Assembly: GCF_013166575.1 (NCBI RefSeq)
Contig: NZ_JABKKE010000014.1
Span: 36,374-100,373, forward strand
From: Xylanibacter rodentium
GTDB taxonomy: Bacteria; Bacteroidota; Bacteroidia; Bacteroidales; Bacteroidaceae
Reading direction: 5' to 3'
Length of the DNA stretch: 64,000 bases
Position numbers and translations under genes: made by a program. Below, piece after piece: positions 15,696-24,760 of the stretch (the first letter of the stretch is position 1; each line of letters begins with the position of its first letter). Below the pieces are notes generated by a model that was not told the origin of the DNA, searched no databases, and saw only the letters and a list, made by a program, of their open reading frames with translations.

Positions 15696-16265
15696 TCAAT
15701 ACAGATCTACATTAATATCAAAAGGACTGTCGAAATCTTTCAGCACCTCGTGTCTGGTATCCTTCTCCGAAAGAATGGCATGTTCGGTGGGTATCCGCCA
15801 GTCAATGCCAAGAGAATCATCTATGATTGATATACCTCCGTCAGTCTCGGGATGATAGAACTCGTCACACTTGTACTGGAACACCGCCGTATCACTCAAC
15901 ACGGCAAAACCATGTGCAAAACCTCTCGGAATGAAGAATTGCCGATGATTGTCTTCCGTCAGTTCCACAGCCACATGCCTACCATACGTGGGCGATCCTT
16001 TGCGGATGTCCACCGCAACGTCGAGCACAGCGCCCTTCACACATCTCACCAACTTGCTCTGCGTGAACGGCGGACGCTGGAAATGCAGACCACGCATCAC
16101 ACCATACGAACTCATGCTCTCGTTGTCCTGACAAAACTCTATATGGCGGATTTTCTCATCAAACTCGCGCTGAGAAAAACTTTCAAAGAAATACCCACGG
16201 GCATCCTTGAAGATACGTGGCTCAATGATTACCACGCCTTCTATATCTGTCTTTATTACCTCCAT
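15696..16265 (-). CDS. rfbC: dTDP-4-dehydrorhamnose 3,5-epimerase
   Basis: This enzyme epimerises dTDP-4-keto-6-deoxyglucose on the way to dTDP-L-rhamnose, used for O-antigen and other surface glycans. The 189 aa protein is a full-length cupin with the family motifs DARGYFFESF, MRGLHFQRPP (catalytic His), DVAVDIRKGSPTYG and FIPRGFAHGFAVL. It follows rfbB with no gap (rfbB stop to rfbC ATG contiguous) and is the last of three rfb genes on this strand. Confidence 0.96.
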   Translation of the reverse strand: MEVIKTDIEGVVIIEPRIFKDARGYFFESFSQREFDEKIRHIEFCQDNESMSSYGVMRGLHFQRPPFTQSKLVRCVKGAVLDVAVDIRKGSPTYGRHVAVELTEDNHRQFFIPRGFAHGFAVLSDTAVFQYKCDEFYHPETDGGISIIDDSLGIDWRIPTEHAILSEKDTRHEVLKDFDSPFDINVDLY

Positions 16266-17396
16266 TTATCTGTTGTACATATCCTGATAATACTTCTGAT
16301 AGTCGCCGCTGGTCACGTTGTCCATCCATTCCTGATTGTCCAGATACCAGCGCACAGTCTTCTCGATACCCTCCTCAAACTGCAGACTCGGCTCCCACCC
16401 CAGTTCACGCTGTAGCTTGCGAGAGTCAATGGCGTAGCGCATATCGTGCCCCATACGGTCTGTAACATAGGTTATCAGGTCGTCATCGGCACCCTCAGGG
16501 CGTCCCAGCAGACGGTCCACCGTCTTGATTACAACGCGGATGATGTCGATGTTCTTCCACTCGTTAAATCCACCTATATTATAGGTATCGGCTATCTTTC
16601 CCTTATGGAATATCACATCGATGGCACGGGCATGGTCCTCCACATACAGCCAATCGCGCACGTTGAGCCCCTCACCGTATACCGGCAACGGCTTGCGATG
16701 ACGGATGTTGTTGATAAACAGCGGAATGAGTTTCTCGGGGAACTGATACGGACCGTAATTGTTAGAGCAGTTGGTCACGATGGTGGGCATACCGTAGGTG
16801 TCGTGGAACGCACGTACGAAATGGTCGGAACCGGCTTTCGATGCCGAATATGGCGAATGTGGGGTGTACTTTGTCGTCTCAAGGAAGAAATCTTCACCGT
16901 AGGCATGGTGATGCTCCGACGACGAAGCCTTGGTGGTAAACGGCGACTCTATGCCCTCGGGGTTGGTGAGCTGCAGCGCGCCATACACCTCGTCGGTCGA
17001 AATGTGATAGAATCGCTTGCCCTCGTATTTCTCGGGCAGGCTCTCCCAATATTCCTTCGCTGCCTGCAACAGCGTGAGCGTGCCCATCACGTTGGTCTGA
17101 GCAAAGGTGAATGGGTCCTTTATCGAGCGGTCCACGTGGCTCTCGGCGGCCAGATGGATGATGCCGTCCACACTGTGCTCGCGCATCAGTCTGCGGATAA
17201 GCTCGAAGTCGCAGATGTCACCCTTCACGAAAGTATAGTTGGGCTTGTCCTCTATATCCTTCAAATTGGCCAGATTGCCGGCATACGTCAGCTTGTCGAG
17301 GTTGATTATATTATACTCGGGATATTTGTTCACGAACAGTCTCACCACATGAGAACCGATGAATCCGGCACCGCCGGTGATAATTATATTCTTCAT
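16266..17396 (-). CDS. rfbB: dTDP-glucose 4,6-dehydratase
   Basis: It makes dTDP-4-keto-6-deoxyglucose from dTDP-glucose using bound NAD. The 376 aa short-chain dehydrogenase has GGAGFIGSH (7-15), the HLAAESHVDRS motif, STDEVYG with active-site Asp-Glu, and the YSASKAGSD Tyr-x-x-x-Lys pair. It sits between rfbD (39 nt upstream) and rfbC. The length is slightly above the usual 350, due to an insertion after YGALQLTNPEG, as seen in Bacteroidales enzymes. Confidence 0.97.
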   Translation of the reverse strand: MKNIIITGGAGFIGSHVVRLFVNKYPEYNIINLDKLTYAGNLANLKDIEDKPNYTFVKGDICDFELIRRLMREHSVDGIIHLAAESHVDRSIKDPFTFAQTNVMGTLTLLQAAKEYWESLPEKYEGKRFYHISTDEVYGALQLTNPEGIESPFTTKASSSEHHHAYGEDFFLETTKYTPHSPYSASKAGSDHFVRAFHDTYGMPTIVTNCSNNYGPYQFPEKLIPLFINNIRHRKPLPVYGEGLNVRDWLYVEDHARAIDVIFHKGKIADTYNIGGFNEWKNIDIIRVVIKTVDRLLGRPEGADDDLITYVTDRMGHDMRYAIDSRKLQRELGWEPSLQFEEGIEKTVRWYLDNQEWMDNVTSGDYQKYYQDMYNR

Positions 17397-17435
17397 TTCA
17401 ATGTTGTTTTTTATCAGATATAGGACAATGTGGGA

Positions 17436-18302
17436 TTACTCGGCCAGCTCTGCGATGCACTTCTTCAGCGAGTCGGTCCAGTAAGGCACCGTCACACCGA
17501 ACGTGCTCTTCAGTTTGCTCTTGTCAAGCACGGAGAAATGTGGGCGCTCCACCGGACTGGGAAACTCCTCACTGTAGCACGGCTGTATGTCGCACGTGTT
17601 GCCGCTAAGCTCGCAGATGGCCTTGGCAAAGTCGAACCATGAGCACACTCCTTCGTTGGAGAAGTGATAAACGCCTGTCTTGTCGAGTTGTCCGCTCCCG
17701 ATGATATGGCCTATCACGGCCGCCAGATCGCCGGCATAGGTGGGAGTGCCCACCTGGTCGAACACCACCTTCAACGTGTCGCGTGTGGCCGTTAGGTTCT
17801 GCATAGTCTTCACGAAGTTCTTGCCCCACTTGGAATACAGCCACGCCGTGCGTATTATGATGTGCTTGCAGCCCGTGGCCTCGATGCTCTTCTCGCCTGC
17901 CAGCTTTGTCTTGCCGTACACTCCAAGCGGATTTGTGGGCCACTCCTCGCGACATGGCACGTTACGGTCGCCCTGGAACACGTAGTCGGTCGACACGTGT
18001 ATCAGCGTTCCATCAACCTCCTTCATGGCCTGCGCCAGATTTCCGGCAGCCTTGTTGTTGAGCATATCGGCCAGTTCGACGTCAGTCTCGGCCTTGTCTA
18101 CATTGGTATATGCGGCGCAGTTCACTATCACTTCAATCTCCCTTTCGGCCACCATACGGCGTACGGCTTCCACATCAGTGATGTCCAGTCGCTCGTATCC
18201 CCCGGCAACATCGGTAAATACAAATTTATCTCCGCTCTTCTCAGCCACCGACTGCATCTCATGTCCGAGCTGTCCGTTGGCTCCTGTCACTAATATATTC
18301 AT
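17436..18302 (-). CDS. rfbD: dTDP-4-dehydrorhamnose reductase
   Basis: It reduces dTDP-4-dehydrorhamnose to dTDP-L-rhamnose with NAD(P)H. The 288 aa protein starts MNILVTGANGQLGHEM (ATG at 18300-18302), which is the usual first strand of the Rossmann fold; twelve upstream in-frame codons are ignored for that reason. STDYVFQG, GVYGKTKLAGE with the Tyr-x-x-x-Lys pair, and the FDQVGTPTYAGDLA segment are all family signatures. It heads the rfbD-rfbB-rfbC unit. The thymidylyltransferase rfbA is not in the window. Confidence 0.96.
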   Translation of the reverse strand: MNILVTGANGQLGHEMQSVAEKSGDKFVFTDVAGGYERLDITDVEAVRRMVAEREIEVIVNCAAYTNVDKAETDVELADMLNNKAAGNLAQAMKEVDGTLIHVSTDYVFQGDRNVPCREEWPTNPLGVYGKTKLAGEKSIEATGCKHIIIRTAWLYSKWGKNFVKTMQNLTATRDTLKVVFDQVGTPTYAGDLAAVIGHIIGSGQLDKTGVYHFSNEGVCSWFDFAKAICELSGNTCDIQPCYSEEFPSPVERPHFSVLDKSKLKSTFGVTVPYWTDSLKKCIAELAE

Positions 18303-18456
18303 TTGTCTTCGTTTAAATTTTCTTTTAAAGTCCGGCATATAATGCCCAACGCCATATAATCGACATCAAGTATTTATCGTAGTCATTCTCCAGCATAAGC
18401 TACGCCACTTCGCGAAGTTTATCCGATGTATTCCCTACCTATATAGATATGCCGTT

Positions 18457-18465
18457 GCAAATTTA
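18457..18465 (-). promoter_or_regulatory. Candidate -7 box for the rfb genes
   Basis: TAAATTTGC on the minus strand is the only good -7 element upstream of rfbD and would give a leader of about 150 nt. A clear TTTG element is not visible at the right distance. Confidence 0.4.
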
Positions 18466-18558
18466 ATGTTTTATTTTGACTTTCCTTATCTTTTAATTGG
18501 ATTTTGTAATCGAAAAAAAATATCCATACATGAAAGCCAATGATTGCAAACTATATTA

Positions 18559-18754
18559 TAAGTTAGTCAACAAAATTAAACTATATCATCCTCCGGACAG
18601 AACGTGCCCTGACAGAACGCGCCCCAACGGGGCAACAAGCACATAGCCCGGGGTGCCGCTTCGCTCTACCCCGGGCTATGCGCTTGCTGCCTTTTCAAGG
18701 CGCATCCATCATATATCCGGACGATTATGTAGTTTAATTTTGTTGACCAACTTA
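18559..18754. mobile_element. MITE-like element, short form (copy 1)
   Basis: Terminal inverted repeats TAAGTTAGTCAACAAAATTA (from 18559) and the reverse complement ending TTGTTGACCAACTTA (to 18754) enclose nested palindromes GCGCCCCAACGGGGC and CCCGGGGTGCCGC. It lacks the central GCCCTTAAAGGGC part of the longer copies at 35750, 53794, 61107 and 62862. It encodes no transposase. Confidence 0.8.
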
Positions 18755-18837
18755 AGTAGGTATTCAGAATTAATCGTATATAACCGTAATCTCATTTTGG
18801 AACAATCTGATGATAATTGATTTTGAATACCTAATCT
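18752..18837 (+). repeat. Inverted-repeat element E, copy 1
   Basis: It starts TTAAGTAGGTATTCAGAATT and ends ATTGATTTTGAATACCTA, so its own ends are inverted. It matches 19976-20043 in the opposite orientation, apart from a 16 bp insertion that leaves AATCT on both sides of 11 new bases. It abuts the MITE-like element (3 bp overlap). Confidence 0.85.
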
Positions 18838-18969
18838 TACAACCGTAAAGCAGACACAACAGATACCGACATCCTAACCATCGGATATTTAACGGATATC
18901 AACAAAACGTAAATAGTGTATCATTATGTTTTTATGTCAGAAAAATCTGTTTTTATGTCAAAAGAATAT

Positions 18970-19000
18970 TGCAATAAAGAAGAAATGTATTACATTTGCT
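18970..19000 (+). promoter_or_regulatory. Promoter of the alpha/beta hydrolase gene
   Basis: TTG at 18970-18972, a 19 nt spacer and TACATTTGC at 18992-19000 fit the Bacteroidetes consensus, with a leader of about 23 nt to the ATG at 19030. Confidence 0.65.
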
Positions 19001-19029
19001 GTGATGTATGATAAAAGAAGAATAAGTTT

Positions 19030-19977
19030 ATGAAGAAAAAGAGAATAATATATTCAGTCTTGGCGGTTGTCATTGTTCTCGTTACCGCCATTACATGGAG
19101 CGGACTATACATGCTTTCTTATTCGCTCACACCCGATCCCAACAGGCACGACATGGACAGTGCATACGCCACGCTATACAGCAATTACCCATATATGCAG
19201 GAGTGGACGGACAGCATGCGCCGATGCGGAGCATTGCGCGATACATTTGTCACCATGCCTTCCGGCGAACGCCATCATGCCCTATATGCACGCAACGATT
19301 CCGCCCACGGCCGCACGGCCGTAGTGGTTCACGGATATAAGGACTGCGCGGTGAAGTTTCTTTTTCTTGGTCATATGTATCATCACTGTCTGGGCTACAA
19401 CGTACTGATACCCGACCTGCATGCCCACGGGCTGAGCGACGGTAAGGAAATTCAGATGGGATGGAAAGACCGCAAAGACGTTATAAAGTGGACAGAAGTG
19501 GCAGAACAGACATTCCGCGACAGCACACGCGAGTCACAGATTGTGGTACACGGTGTGTCGATGGGTGCGGCCACGACGATGTGTGTGTCAGGCGAGGAAC
19601 TGCCGCGGTATGTAACATGCTTTGTCGAGGATTGCGGATATACGAGCGTATGGGACGAGTTCAGCGTGCAACTAAAGGAACAGTTCGGCTTGCCGTCGTT
19701 CCCGCTATTACCTGTAACAAGTATGCTATGTCGTCTGAAATACGGATGGAGTTTCGGACAGGCCTCACCGTTGAAACAGGTGGCCAAATGTCGCCGCCCC
19801 ATGCTCTTCATACATGGCGAAACCGACACATTCGTGCCGTCATGGATGGTTTTCCCCCTGTACACAGCCAAACATGGATACAAAGAAATGTGGATAACGC
19901 GAGGCACCGAACATGCCAGCTCGTTTTACGATTATCCCGACGAATACAGGGACAGGATTATGACATTTCTCAGGTAA
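19030..19977 (+). CDS. Membrane-anchored alpha/beta hydrolase
   Basis: The 315 aa protein has an N-terminal membrane anchor or uncleaved signal (residues 5-28) and an alpha/beta hydrolase domain outside the cytosol. The catalytic triad is Ser177 in HGVSMG, Asp266 in HGETDTF and His295 in GTEHAS. VVVHGYKD supplies the oxyanion region. It resembles the BAAT/dienelactone and peptidase S9-like hydrolases common in Bacteroidales, with unknown substrate. It stands alone with its own promoter and is bracketed by inverted copies of a repeat; the downstream copy begins within its stop codon. Confidence 0.85.
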   Translation: MKKKRIIYSVLAVVIVLVTAITWSGLYMLSYSLTPDPNRHDMDSAYATLYSNYPYMQEWTDSMRRCGALRDTFVTMPSGERHHALYARNDSAHGRTAVVVHGYKDCAVKFLFLGHMYHHCLGYNVLIPDLHAHGLSDGKEIQMGWKDRKDVIKWTEVAEQTFRDSTRESQIVVHGVSMGAATTMCVSGEELPRYVTCFVEDCGYTSVWDEFSVQLKEQFGLPSFPLLPVTSMLCRLKYGWSFGQASPLKQVAKCRRPMLFIHGETDTFVPSWMVFPLYTAKHGYKEMWITRGTEHASSFYDYPDEYRDRIMTFLR

Positions 19978-20043
19978 GTAGATATTCAAAATCAATTATC
20001 ATCAGATTAAGGTTATATACGATTAATTTTGAATACCTACTTA
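19976..20043 (-). repeat. Inverted-repeat element E, copy 2
   Basis: This 68 bp copy is inverted relative to 18752-18837. Its inverted ends (AAGTAGATATTCAAAAT / ATTTTGAATACCTACTT) make a long hairpin. It covers the stop codons of both convergent genes, the hydrolase (TAA 19975-19977) and the glycosyltransferase (TAG on the minus strand, 20037-20039), and may terminate both. Confidence 0.85.
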
Positions 20044-20837
20044 AAACCTAATCTCCTTATAAAGTTCCTTAATACAAACCAGCAGTGCATCAGCAGTGTC
20101 GGCAAAGCCCCATAATGATATGCCATGACACGATAGCGCTCTTTCAGCGAAGCACGATGATGCAGTGTGGTCTGCCCCTCCTCTGTGTAGCATGCCACGG
20201 TAGTACCGGTATTCGTTATCGGCAAGCCTTGTCTCTCTGCTGCTTTCATCACCCGTATGCACCAATCGACATCAGCCGAGTATCTGTAACGCAAGTCATA
20301 GTGTATGGCTCGCGCAATGTCGGTGCGTGCATAGAATGCCTGATGGCACACCAGCATGCCGTGCATGAACGAGCGCCATGCAAGACGACGGGGCGGACGC
20401 AAGCGTCGCGGATAAAGGTAACGCCCTTCAGAGTCGACAATATCCGTATCTCCATAAACCACTGCAGGCCGATTTCCATGCGACATTTGTTCTCCACACG
20501 CTTTTGCCGCCACGACGGTCAGCACTTCTGCATCAGGGAAAAAGTCTCCGGCATTCAGAAAAAGTACATAATCGCCCGTGGCCCTGTCCAATCCCTTGTT
20601 CATGGCGTCATACAGTCCGTTGTCGGATTCGGATGTTATGACAACGTCATGGCCGGAATCCGCCTCACGTGAACGGCGTTCATAATCGCGCGCCACATCA
20701 AGCGTAGCGTCCGTAGAAGCCCCGTCCACTATTATGTGTTCCACGCAGGGCCATGTCTGTGCAAATACGCTGTCCACCGTGCGCGGCAATGCCTCAGCAG
20801 CATTGTATGTGATGGTTATTATGCTGAATTTCATCAT
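20037..20837 (-). CDS. Glycosyltransferase family 2
   Basis: The protein (266-267 aa, MMKFSIITITYNAAEALPR) is a GT-A type transferase: FSIITITYN, IIVDGASTDAT, the DNGLYDAMNKGLDRATGDYVLFLNAGD block with its acidic metal site, and a C-terminal YSADVDWCIRVMKAAE segment. Such enzymes add sugars to surface polysaccharides. The frame is open further upstream, but the methionines at 20834/20837 give the standard N-terminus. It is 20 nt downstream of the next glycosyltransferase on the same strand, so both probably act on the same glycan. Its stop codon lies in a repeat. Confidence 0.88.
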   Translation of the reverse strand: MMKFSIITITYNAAEALPRTVDSVFAQTWPCVEHIIVDGASTDATLDVARDYERRSREADSGHDVVITSESDNGLYDAMNKGLDRATGDYVLFLNAGDFFPDAEVLTVVAAKACGEQMSHGNRPAVVYGDTDIVDSEGRYLYPRRLRPPRRLAWRSFMHGMLVCHQAFYARTDIARAIHYDLRYRYSADVDWCIRVMKAAERQGLPITNTGTTVACYTEEGQTTLHHRASLKERYRVMAYHYGALPTLLMHCWFVLRNFIRRLGFK

Positions 20838-20857
20838 ATCGTCTGTTATTGAGAGCC

Positions 20858-22111
20858 TCAGGCCTTCGTTCCGGATATACTGTTGTACAATTGTATGTAT
20901 TTTCCGGCTACGGTGCTCTCCGAATACCGGCACATGACGTCTTTTCTCAGGTCACGACGCGGCAGACTCGTACGGAGAGCCCAGTCAATACCGGCTGCAA
21001 GATCTTCCACGGACATGTGGCGGGCCAGATATCCGTTCTGCTTATGGCGTATGATGTCGGTCTGCCCGCTGTTATCGAACGACACCGGAGTGCATCCGCA
21101 GGCCATGGCCTCGATGATGGTCTGTCCGAATGTCTCGTAAAGCGACGACGAAACAAGAACGTCGGATGCCGAATACAGCTGCGAAAGCGTCTCCTCATCA
21201 GTCACATGCCCCATATGGGTGTAGGGCACAGGAATGCCGTCCAACGCCTCTGACGAACGTACGCTTCCGAAAAGAATCAGATGCAAATCGTCAGGGCTGT
21301 AGCCCATGCGTGTCGTCATATAGGCGAGAGCCGACTTAAGATAGCCGAATCCTTTTATAGGGATATCAATACGTGCCGCACCGAAAATGACTACATGGCG
21401 GGCACGTATTGAAAGCATAGAGCGCGAGTCGAGACGGTCGGACATGCGGAAATGCGACAGAGACAGCACATTGGGTATTACCGTGACGTCATGGCCACGC
21501 ATCAGCGATGCCGAGCGGGCCATATCAGCCAGCCATCTGCTCACGGCAACAAAGTGCACCTTGCCTGCACTCATGACACGTTTTTTGCGGCGATGTGTCA
21601 CGGCGGCCAAGTCATTCTTTCCGGGAAAGCGCAAAAACGGACAGCAGGAACACTCTCCATGAAACTTCTCACACCCATGCGAATAATGACACACTGATGT
21701 TGCGGGCCACATGTCGTGCATGGTCCATACCACAGGTTTGCCTCCGGATATTATCTTGCGTATACCTCCAAGCGAAAGCATGCCCTGATTAATCCAATGC
21801 AGATGTATCACGTCGGCTTCACGGTATTCATTGGTTTGCGTGATGTCGACACCGGCACAGGCGGTAGACACGGTGAACAGATTCTTACGGCTCAGTCCGT
21901 TGGCTATCCATATCACCACACGCTCCCACAGAAAACCAAGTCTGTAGCGCCAGTGTTGTCCGTATCGCGACACATAAACGGCTCCCGTCTGTTTGTCGGC
22001 CACCATCATTCGGGCCTTTACACCGTTGTTTATCAGCGCCTCGGTAAGCCGGCGGGCTGCGACAGAGGCACCGCCCGCACTGTCGCTCGTATTCACTATA
22101 AGTACTCTCAT
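20858..22111 (-). CDS. Glycosyltransferase family 4
   Basis: The protein (417 aa, MRVLIVNTSDSAGGASVAAR) is a GT-B transferase with an N-terminal acceptor domain (IHLHWINQGMLSLGGI, WTMHDMWPATSVCHYSHGC) and a C-terminal nucleotide-sugar domain including SSSLYETFGQTIIEAMACGC with the E-x7-E motif. The cysteine-rich HGCEKFHGECSCCPF segment is typical of Bacteroidetes capsule and LPS transferases of this type. An alternative ATG lies at 22117. A -7 box TACCTTTG lies about 40-50 nt upstream. It is probably co-transcribed with the GT2 gene. Confidence 0.88.
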   Translation of the reverse strand: MRVLIVNTSDSAGGASVAARRLTEALINNGVKARMMVADKQTGAVYVSRYGQHWRYRLGFLWERVVIWIANGLSRKNLFTVSTACAGVDITQTNEYREADVIHLHWINQGMLSLGGIRKIISGGKPVVWTMHDMWPATSVCHYSHGCEKFHGECSCCPFLRFPGKNDLAAVTHRRKKRVMSAGKVHFVAVSRWLADMARSASLMRGHDVTVIPNVLSLSHFRMSDRLDSRSMLSIRARHVVIFGAARIDIPIKGFGYLKSALAYMTTRMGYSPDDLHLILFGSVRSSEALDGIPVPYTHMGHVTDEETLSQLYSASDVLVSSSLYETFGQTIIEAMACGCTPVSFDNSGQTDIIRHKQNGYLARHMSVEDLAAGIDWALRTSLPRRDLRKDVMCRYSESTVAGKYIQLYNSISGTKA

Positions 22112-22277
22112 CGGCACATTCTGAATTAAATCGACATTAAATCAATGTGAACTTCAGGACAAAGGTAATGCAAAAAATCGGTTTTAAACATATTGCCGGC
22201 ACTGTTTTTTCAGGATTCCATCTACATGCTCAGCCAACCGGATGGTGCCGGCCGGATGGCAGTGCCCGCACCGAGGA

Positions 22278-22346
22278 GACAGTACAAGGCCGCGGAACCG
22301 GCAGTACGGCAGCCTTGTACTGTCAGTTCAACGGCCTTGTACCGGC
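22278..22346. repeat. GTAC-centred inverted repeats upstream of argS
   Basis: GACAGTACAAGGC (22278-22290) and GCCTTGTACTGTC (22312-22324) are a perfect 13 bp inverted repeat; GGCCTTGTACCGGC (22333-22346) and a later CTGTACC are related half-sites. They lie 70-140 nt upstream of the argS promoter and encode nothing credible. The gap 22118-22463 holds no gene. Confidence 0.65.
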
Positions 22347-22393
22347 AGTTCAAAGGCTCTGTACCGTAATGAAAACTATTCTTGCCGTTTCCG

Positions 22394-22425
22394 TTGATTA
22401 TTCCGGTGTTTTTTGGTAACTTTGC
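22394..22425 (+). promoter_or_regulatory. argS promoter
   Basis: TTG at 22394-22396, 20 nt, then TAACTTTGC at 22417-22425. The leader to the ATG at 22464 is about 32 nt. Confidence 0.75.
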
Positions 22426-22463
22426 CGCCAAAACGAAATATAACATAAAAACATACCCGAAAT

Positions 22464-24278
22464 ATGAGTATCGAAGACATAATTTGCTGCACCGTGAAAG
22501 ATGCCGTGAAGGCTCTCTACGGACAGGATGTACCGGAAAAAATGGTGCAGTTGCAGAAAACCAAGCGCGAGTTTGAGGGCAATATCACACTCGTGGTGTT
22601 CCCGTTTCTGAAGATTTCCAAGAAAAAACCGGAGGATACGGCGCAGGAGATAGGCGAATATCTTGTGAAGAGTTGTGAGGCCGTAGCCGCATTCAACGTG
22701 GTGAAAGGATTCCTCAATCTGGTAATCTCGGGTGAAGCATGGCTCGCATTGCTGGCCGACATCGACGCTGATGCCCGATTCGGACACAAGGCGGCTACAG
22801 ACGGAAGCCCGCTCGTGATGATAGAGTATTCGTCGCCCAACACCAACAAACCGCTGCATCTGGGCCACGTGCGCAACAATCTGCTGGGATGGTCGCTGGC
22901 GCAGATAATGGAAGCCAACGGCAACCGCGTGGTGAAGACCAACATTGTGAACGACCGAGGCATACACATCTGCAAGTCGATGCTGGCATGGTTGAAATAC
23001 GGTAACAGCGAGACTCCCGAGACGAGCGGAAAGAAAGGCGACCATCTGATAGGCGACTACTACGTGGCTTTCGACAAACACTATCGCGAGGAGGTGAAAG
23101 AACTTACAGCGAAGTTCACGGCCGATGGCATGACCGAAGAGGAAGCCGAGAAGAAAGCCAAGGAGGAGGCACCGCTGATACGCGAAGCACACGACATGCT
23201 GGTCAAATGGGAGCAGAACGACCCCGAGGTGCGCGCACTGTGGAAACGGATGAACGACTGGGTATACGCCGGATTCGACGAGACCTACCGTGCCATGGGC
23301 GTAGGCTTCGACAAGATATACTACGAGAGCGAGACCTATCTGCGCGGCAAGGCCAAGGTGGAGGAAGGACTTGAGAAAGGCCTCTTCTTCCGCAAGGAGG
23401 ACAACAGCGTGTGGGCCGACCTTACCGGTGAGGGCCTCGACCAGAAACTGCTGCTGCGCTCCGACGGCACATCAGTATACATGACGCAGGATATCGGCAC
23501 GGCCGAAATGCGTTTCAAGGATTTCCCCATTGACAAGATGATATACGTGGTAGGCAACGAACAGAACTATCACTTCCAGGTTCTCTCGATACTGCTCGAC
23601 CGCCTGGGCTTCAAATGGGGCCGCGAGCTGGTGCACTTCTCATACGGTATGGTCGAACTGCCCAACGGCAAAATGAAGAGCCGCGAGGGAACGGTGGTAG
23701 ACGCCGACGACCTGATGGCACTGATGGTGGCCGACGCACGCAAGACGAGCGAGGAGGCCGGCAAGTTTGACGACATGAGCGAGGAAGAACGCAGCGAGAT
23801 AGCCCGCATAGTGGGCATGGGAGCACTGAAGTACTTCATCCTCAAGGTTGACGCGCGCAAGAACATGCTGTTCAACCCTGAGGAGTCAATCGACTTCAAC
23901 GGCAACACAGGCCCGTTCATACAGTATACCCACGCACGCATACGCAGCATACTGCGCAAAGCCGGCACAGAGGCATCGCTGCCCGCCAACCGCACCTCGG
24001 GCAACATACTCAACGACAAGGAGATAGCGCTGATACAGAAGATGAACGAATACGGTGCGGCCGTGGCACAGGCAGGCAAGGACTACAGCCCGAGCGGAAT
24101 TGCCAATTACTGCTACGAGCTGACCAAGGAATTCAACCAGTTCTACCACGACTACAGCATTCTGCGCGAGGAGGACGAAACCAAGAAACAGATGCGCCTT
24201 GTGCTGGCACGCAACGTGGCCAAGATAATAAAGAACGGTATGTCATTGTTGGGCATCGAGGTGCCGGAACGTATGTAA
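22464..24278 (+). CDS. argS: Arginyl-tRNA synthetase
   Basis: It charges tRNA-Arg with arginine. The 604 aa class I synthetase has the N-terminal Add-1 domain, SSPNTNKPLHLGH (HIGH motif at about 131-134), GKMKSREG (KMSK motif, about 403-406) and the C-terminal DALR anticodon-binding domain (IQYTHARIRSILRKAG onwards). Length is normal. It is followed 12 nt later by an RNase H-like gene on the same strand. Confidence 0.98.
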   Translation: MSIEDIICCTVKDAVKALYGQDVPEKMVQLQKTKREFEGNITLVVFPFLKISKKKPEDTAQEIGEYLVKSCEAVAAFNVVKGFLNLVISGEAWLALLADIDADARFGHKAATDGSPLVMIEYSSPNTNKPLHLGHVRNNLLGWSLAQIMEANGNRVVKTNIVNDRGIHICKSMLAWLKYGNSETPETSGKKGDHLIGDYYVAFDKHYREEVKELTAKFTADGMTEEEAEKKAKEEAPLIREAHDMLVKWEQNDPEVRALWKRMNDWVYAGFDETYRAMGVGFDKIYYESETYLRGKAKVEEGLEKGLFFRKEDNSVWADLTGEGLDQKLLLRSDGTSVYMTQDIGTAEMRFKDFPIDKMIYVVGNEQNYHFQVLSILLDRLGFKWGRELVHFSYGMVELPNGKMKSREGTVVDADDLMALMVADARKTSEEAGKFDDMSEEERSEIARIVGMGALKYFILKVDARKNMLFNPEESIDFNGNTGPFIQYTHARIRSILRKAGTEASLPANRTSGNILNDKEIALIQKMNEYGAAVAQAGKDYSPSGIANYCYELTKEFNQFYHDYSILREEDETKKQMRLVLARNVAKIIKNGMSLLGIEVPERM

Positions 24279-24290
24279 ACGGACTCGGAC

Positions 24291-24746
24291 ATGTACAATC
24301 CACCCGACTATCGTCACGACACTGTATTGCCGCTGCATCCGGATGTTAGGGCCGATGCCTGGGCTGTAGATGCTGCATGCTCAGGCAACCCAGGACCTAT
24401 GGAATACCGTGGCATCGACCTTGCCACCGGGCAGCAGGTGTTCCATTTCGGCCCGGTACACGGCACGAACAACATCGGTGAGTTTCTTGCCATCGTGCAT
24501 GCTCTGGCACTGATGGACCGGTGCGGCATAAGCAAGACTATCTATTCCGACAGCTACAACGCCATTCTGTGGGTGAACAAGGGCAAGTGCAAGACCAAGC
24601 TGGAGCGCACCCCGAAGACGGAAGAGCTGTACAACGTGATAGCACGGGCCGAACGGTGGCTCGCCACGCACAAATACAAGACTCCTATCATCAAGTGGGA
24701 AACGCAGAAGTGGGGCGAGGTGCCGGCCGATTTCGGAAGAAAATAA
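24291..24746 (+). CDS. Ribonuclease H family protein
   Basis: RNase H cuts the RNA strand of RNA-DNA hybrids. The 151 aa protein keeps the catalytic acidic set: Asp27 in WAVDAACSGNPGP, Glu64 in TNNIGEFLAIVHAL, Asp87 in IYSDSYNA and Asp147 in VPADFGRK. The basic handle loop of E. coli RNase HI is short. The first about 20 residues are an unusual lead-in (YNPPDYRHDTVLPLHP). It lies 12 nt after argS and is probably co-transcribed; a long hairpin follows it. Confidence 0.88.
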   Translation: MYNPPDYRHDTVLPLHPDVRADAWAVDAACSGNPGPMEYRGIDLATGQQVFHFGPVHGTNNIGEFLAIVHALALMDRCGISKTIYSDSYNAILWVNKGKCKTKLERTPKTEELYNVIARAERWLATHKYKTPIIKWETQKWGEVPADFGRK

Positions 24747-24760
24747 GCTATTTAATTGAT

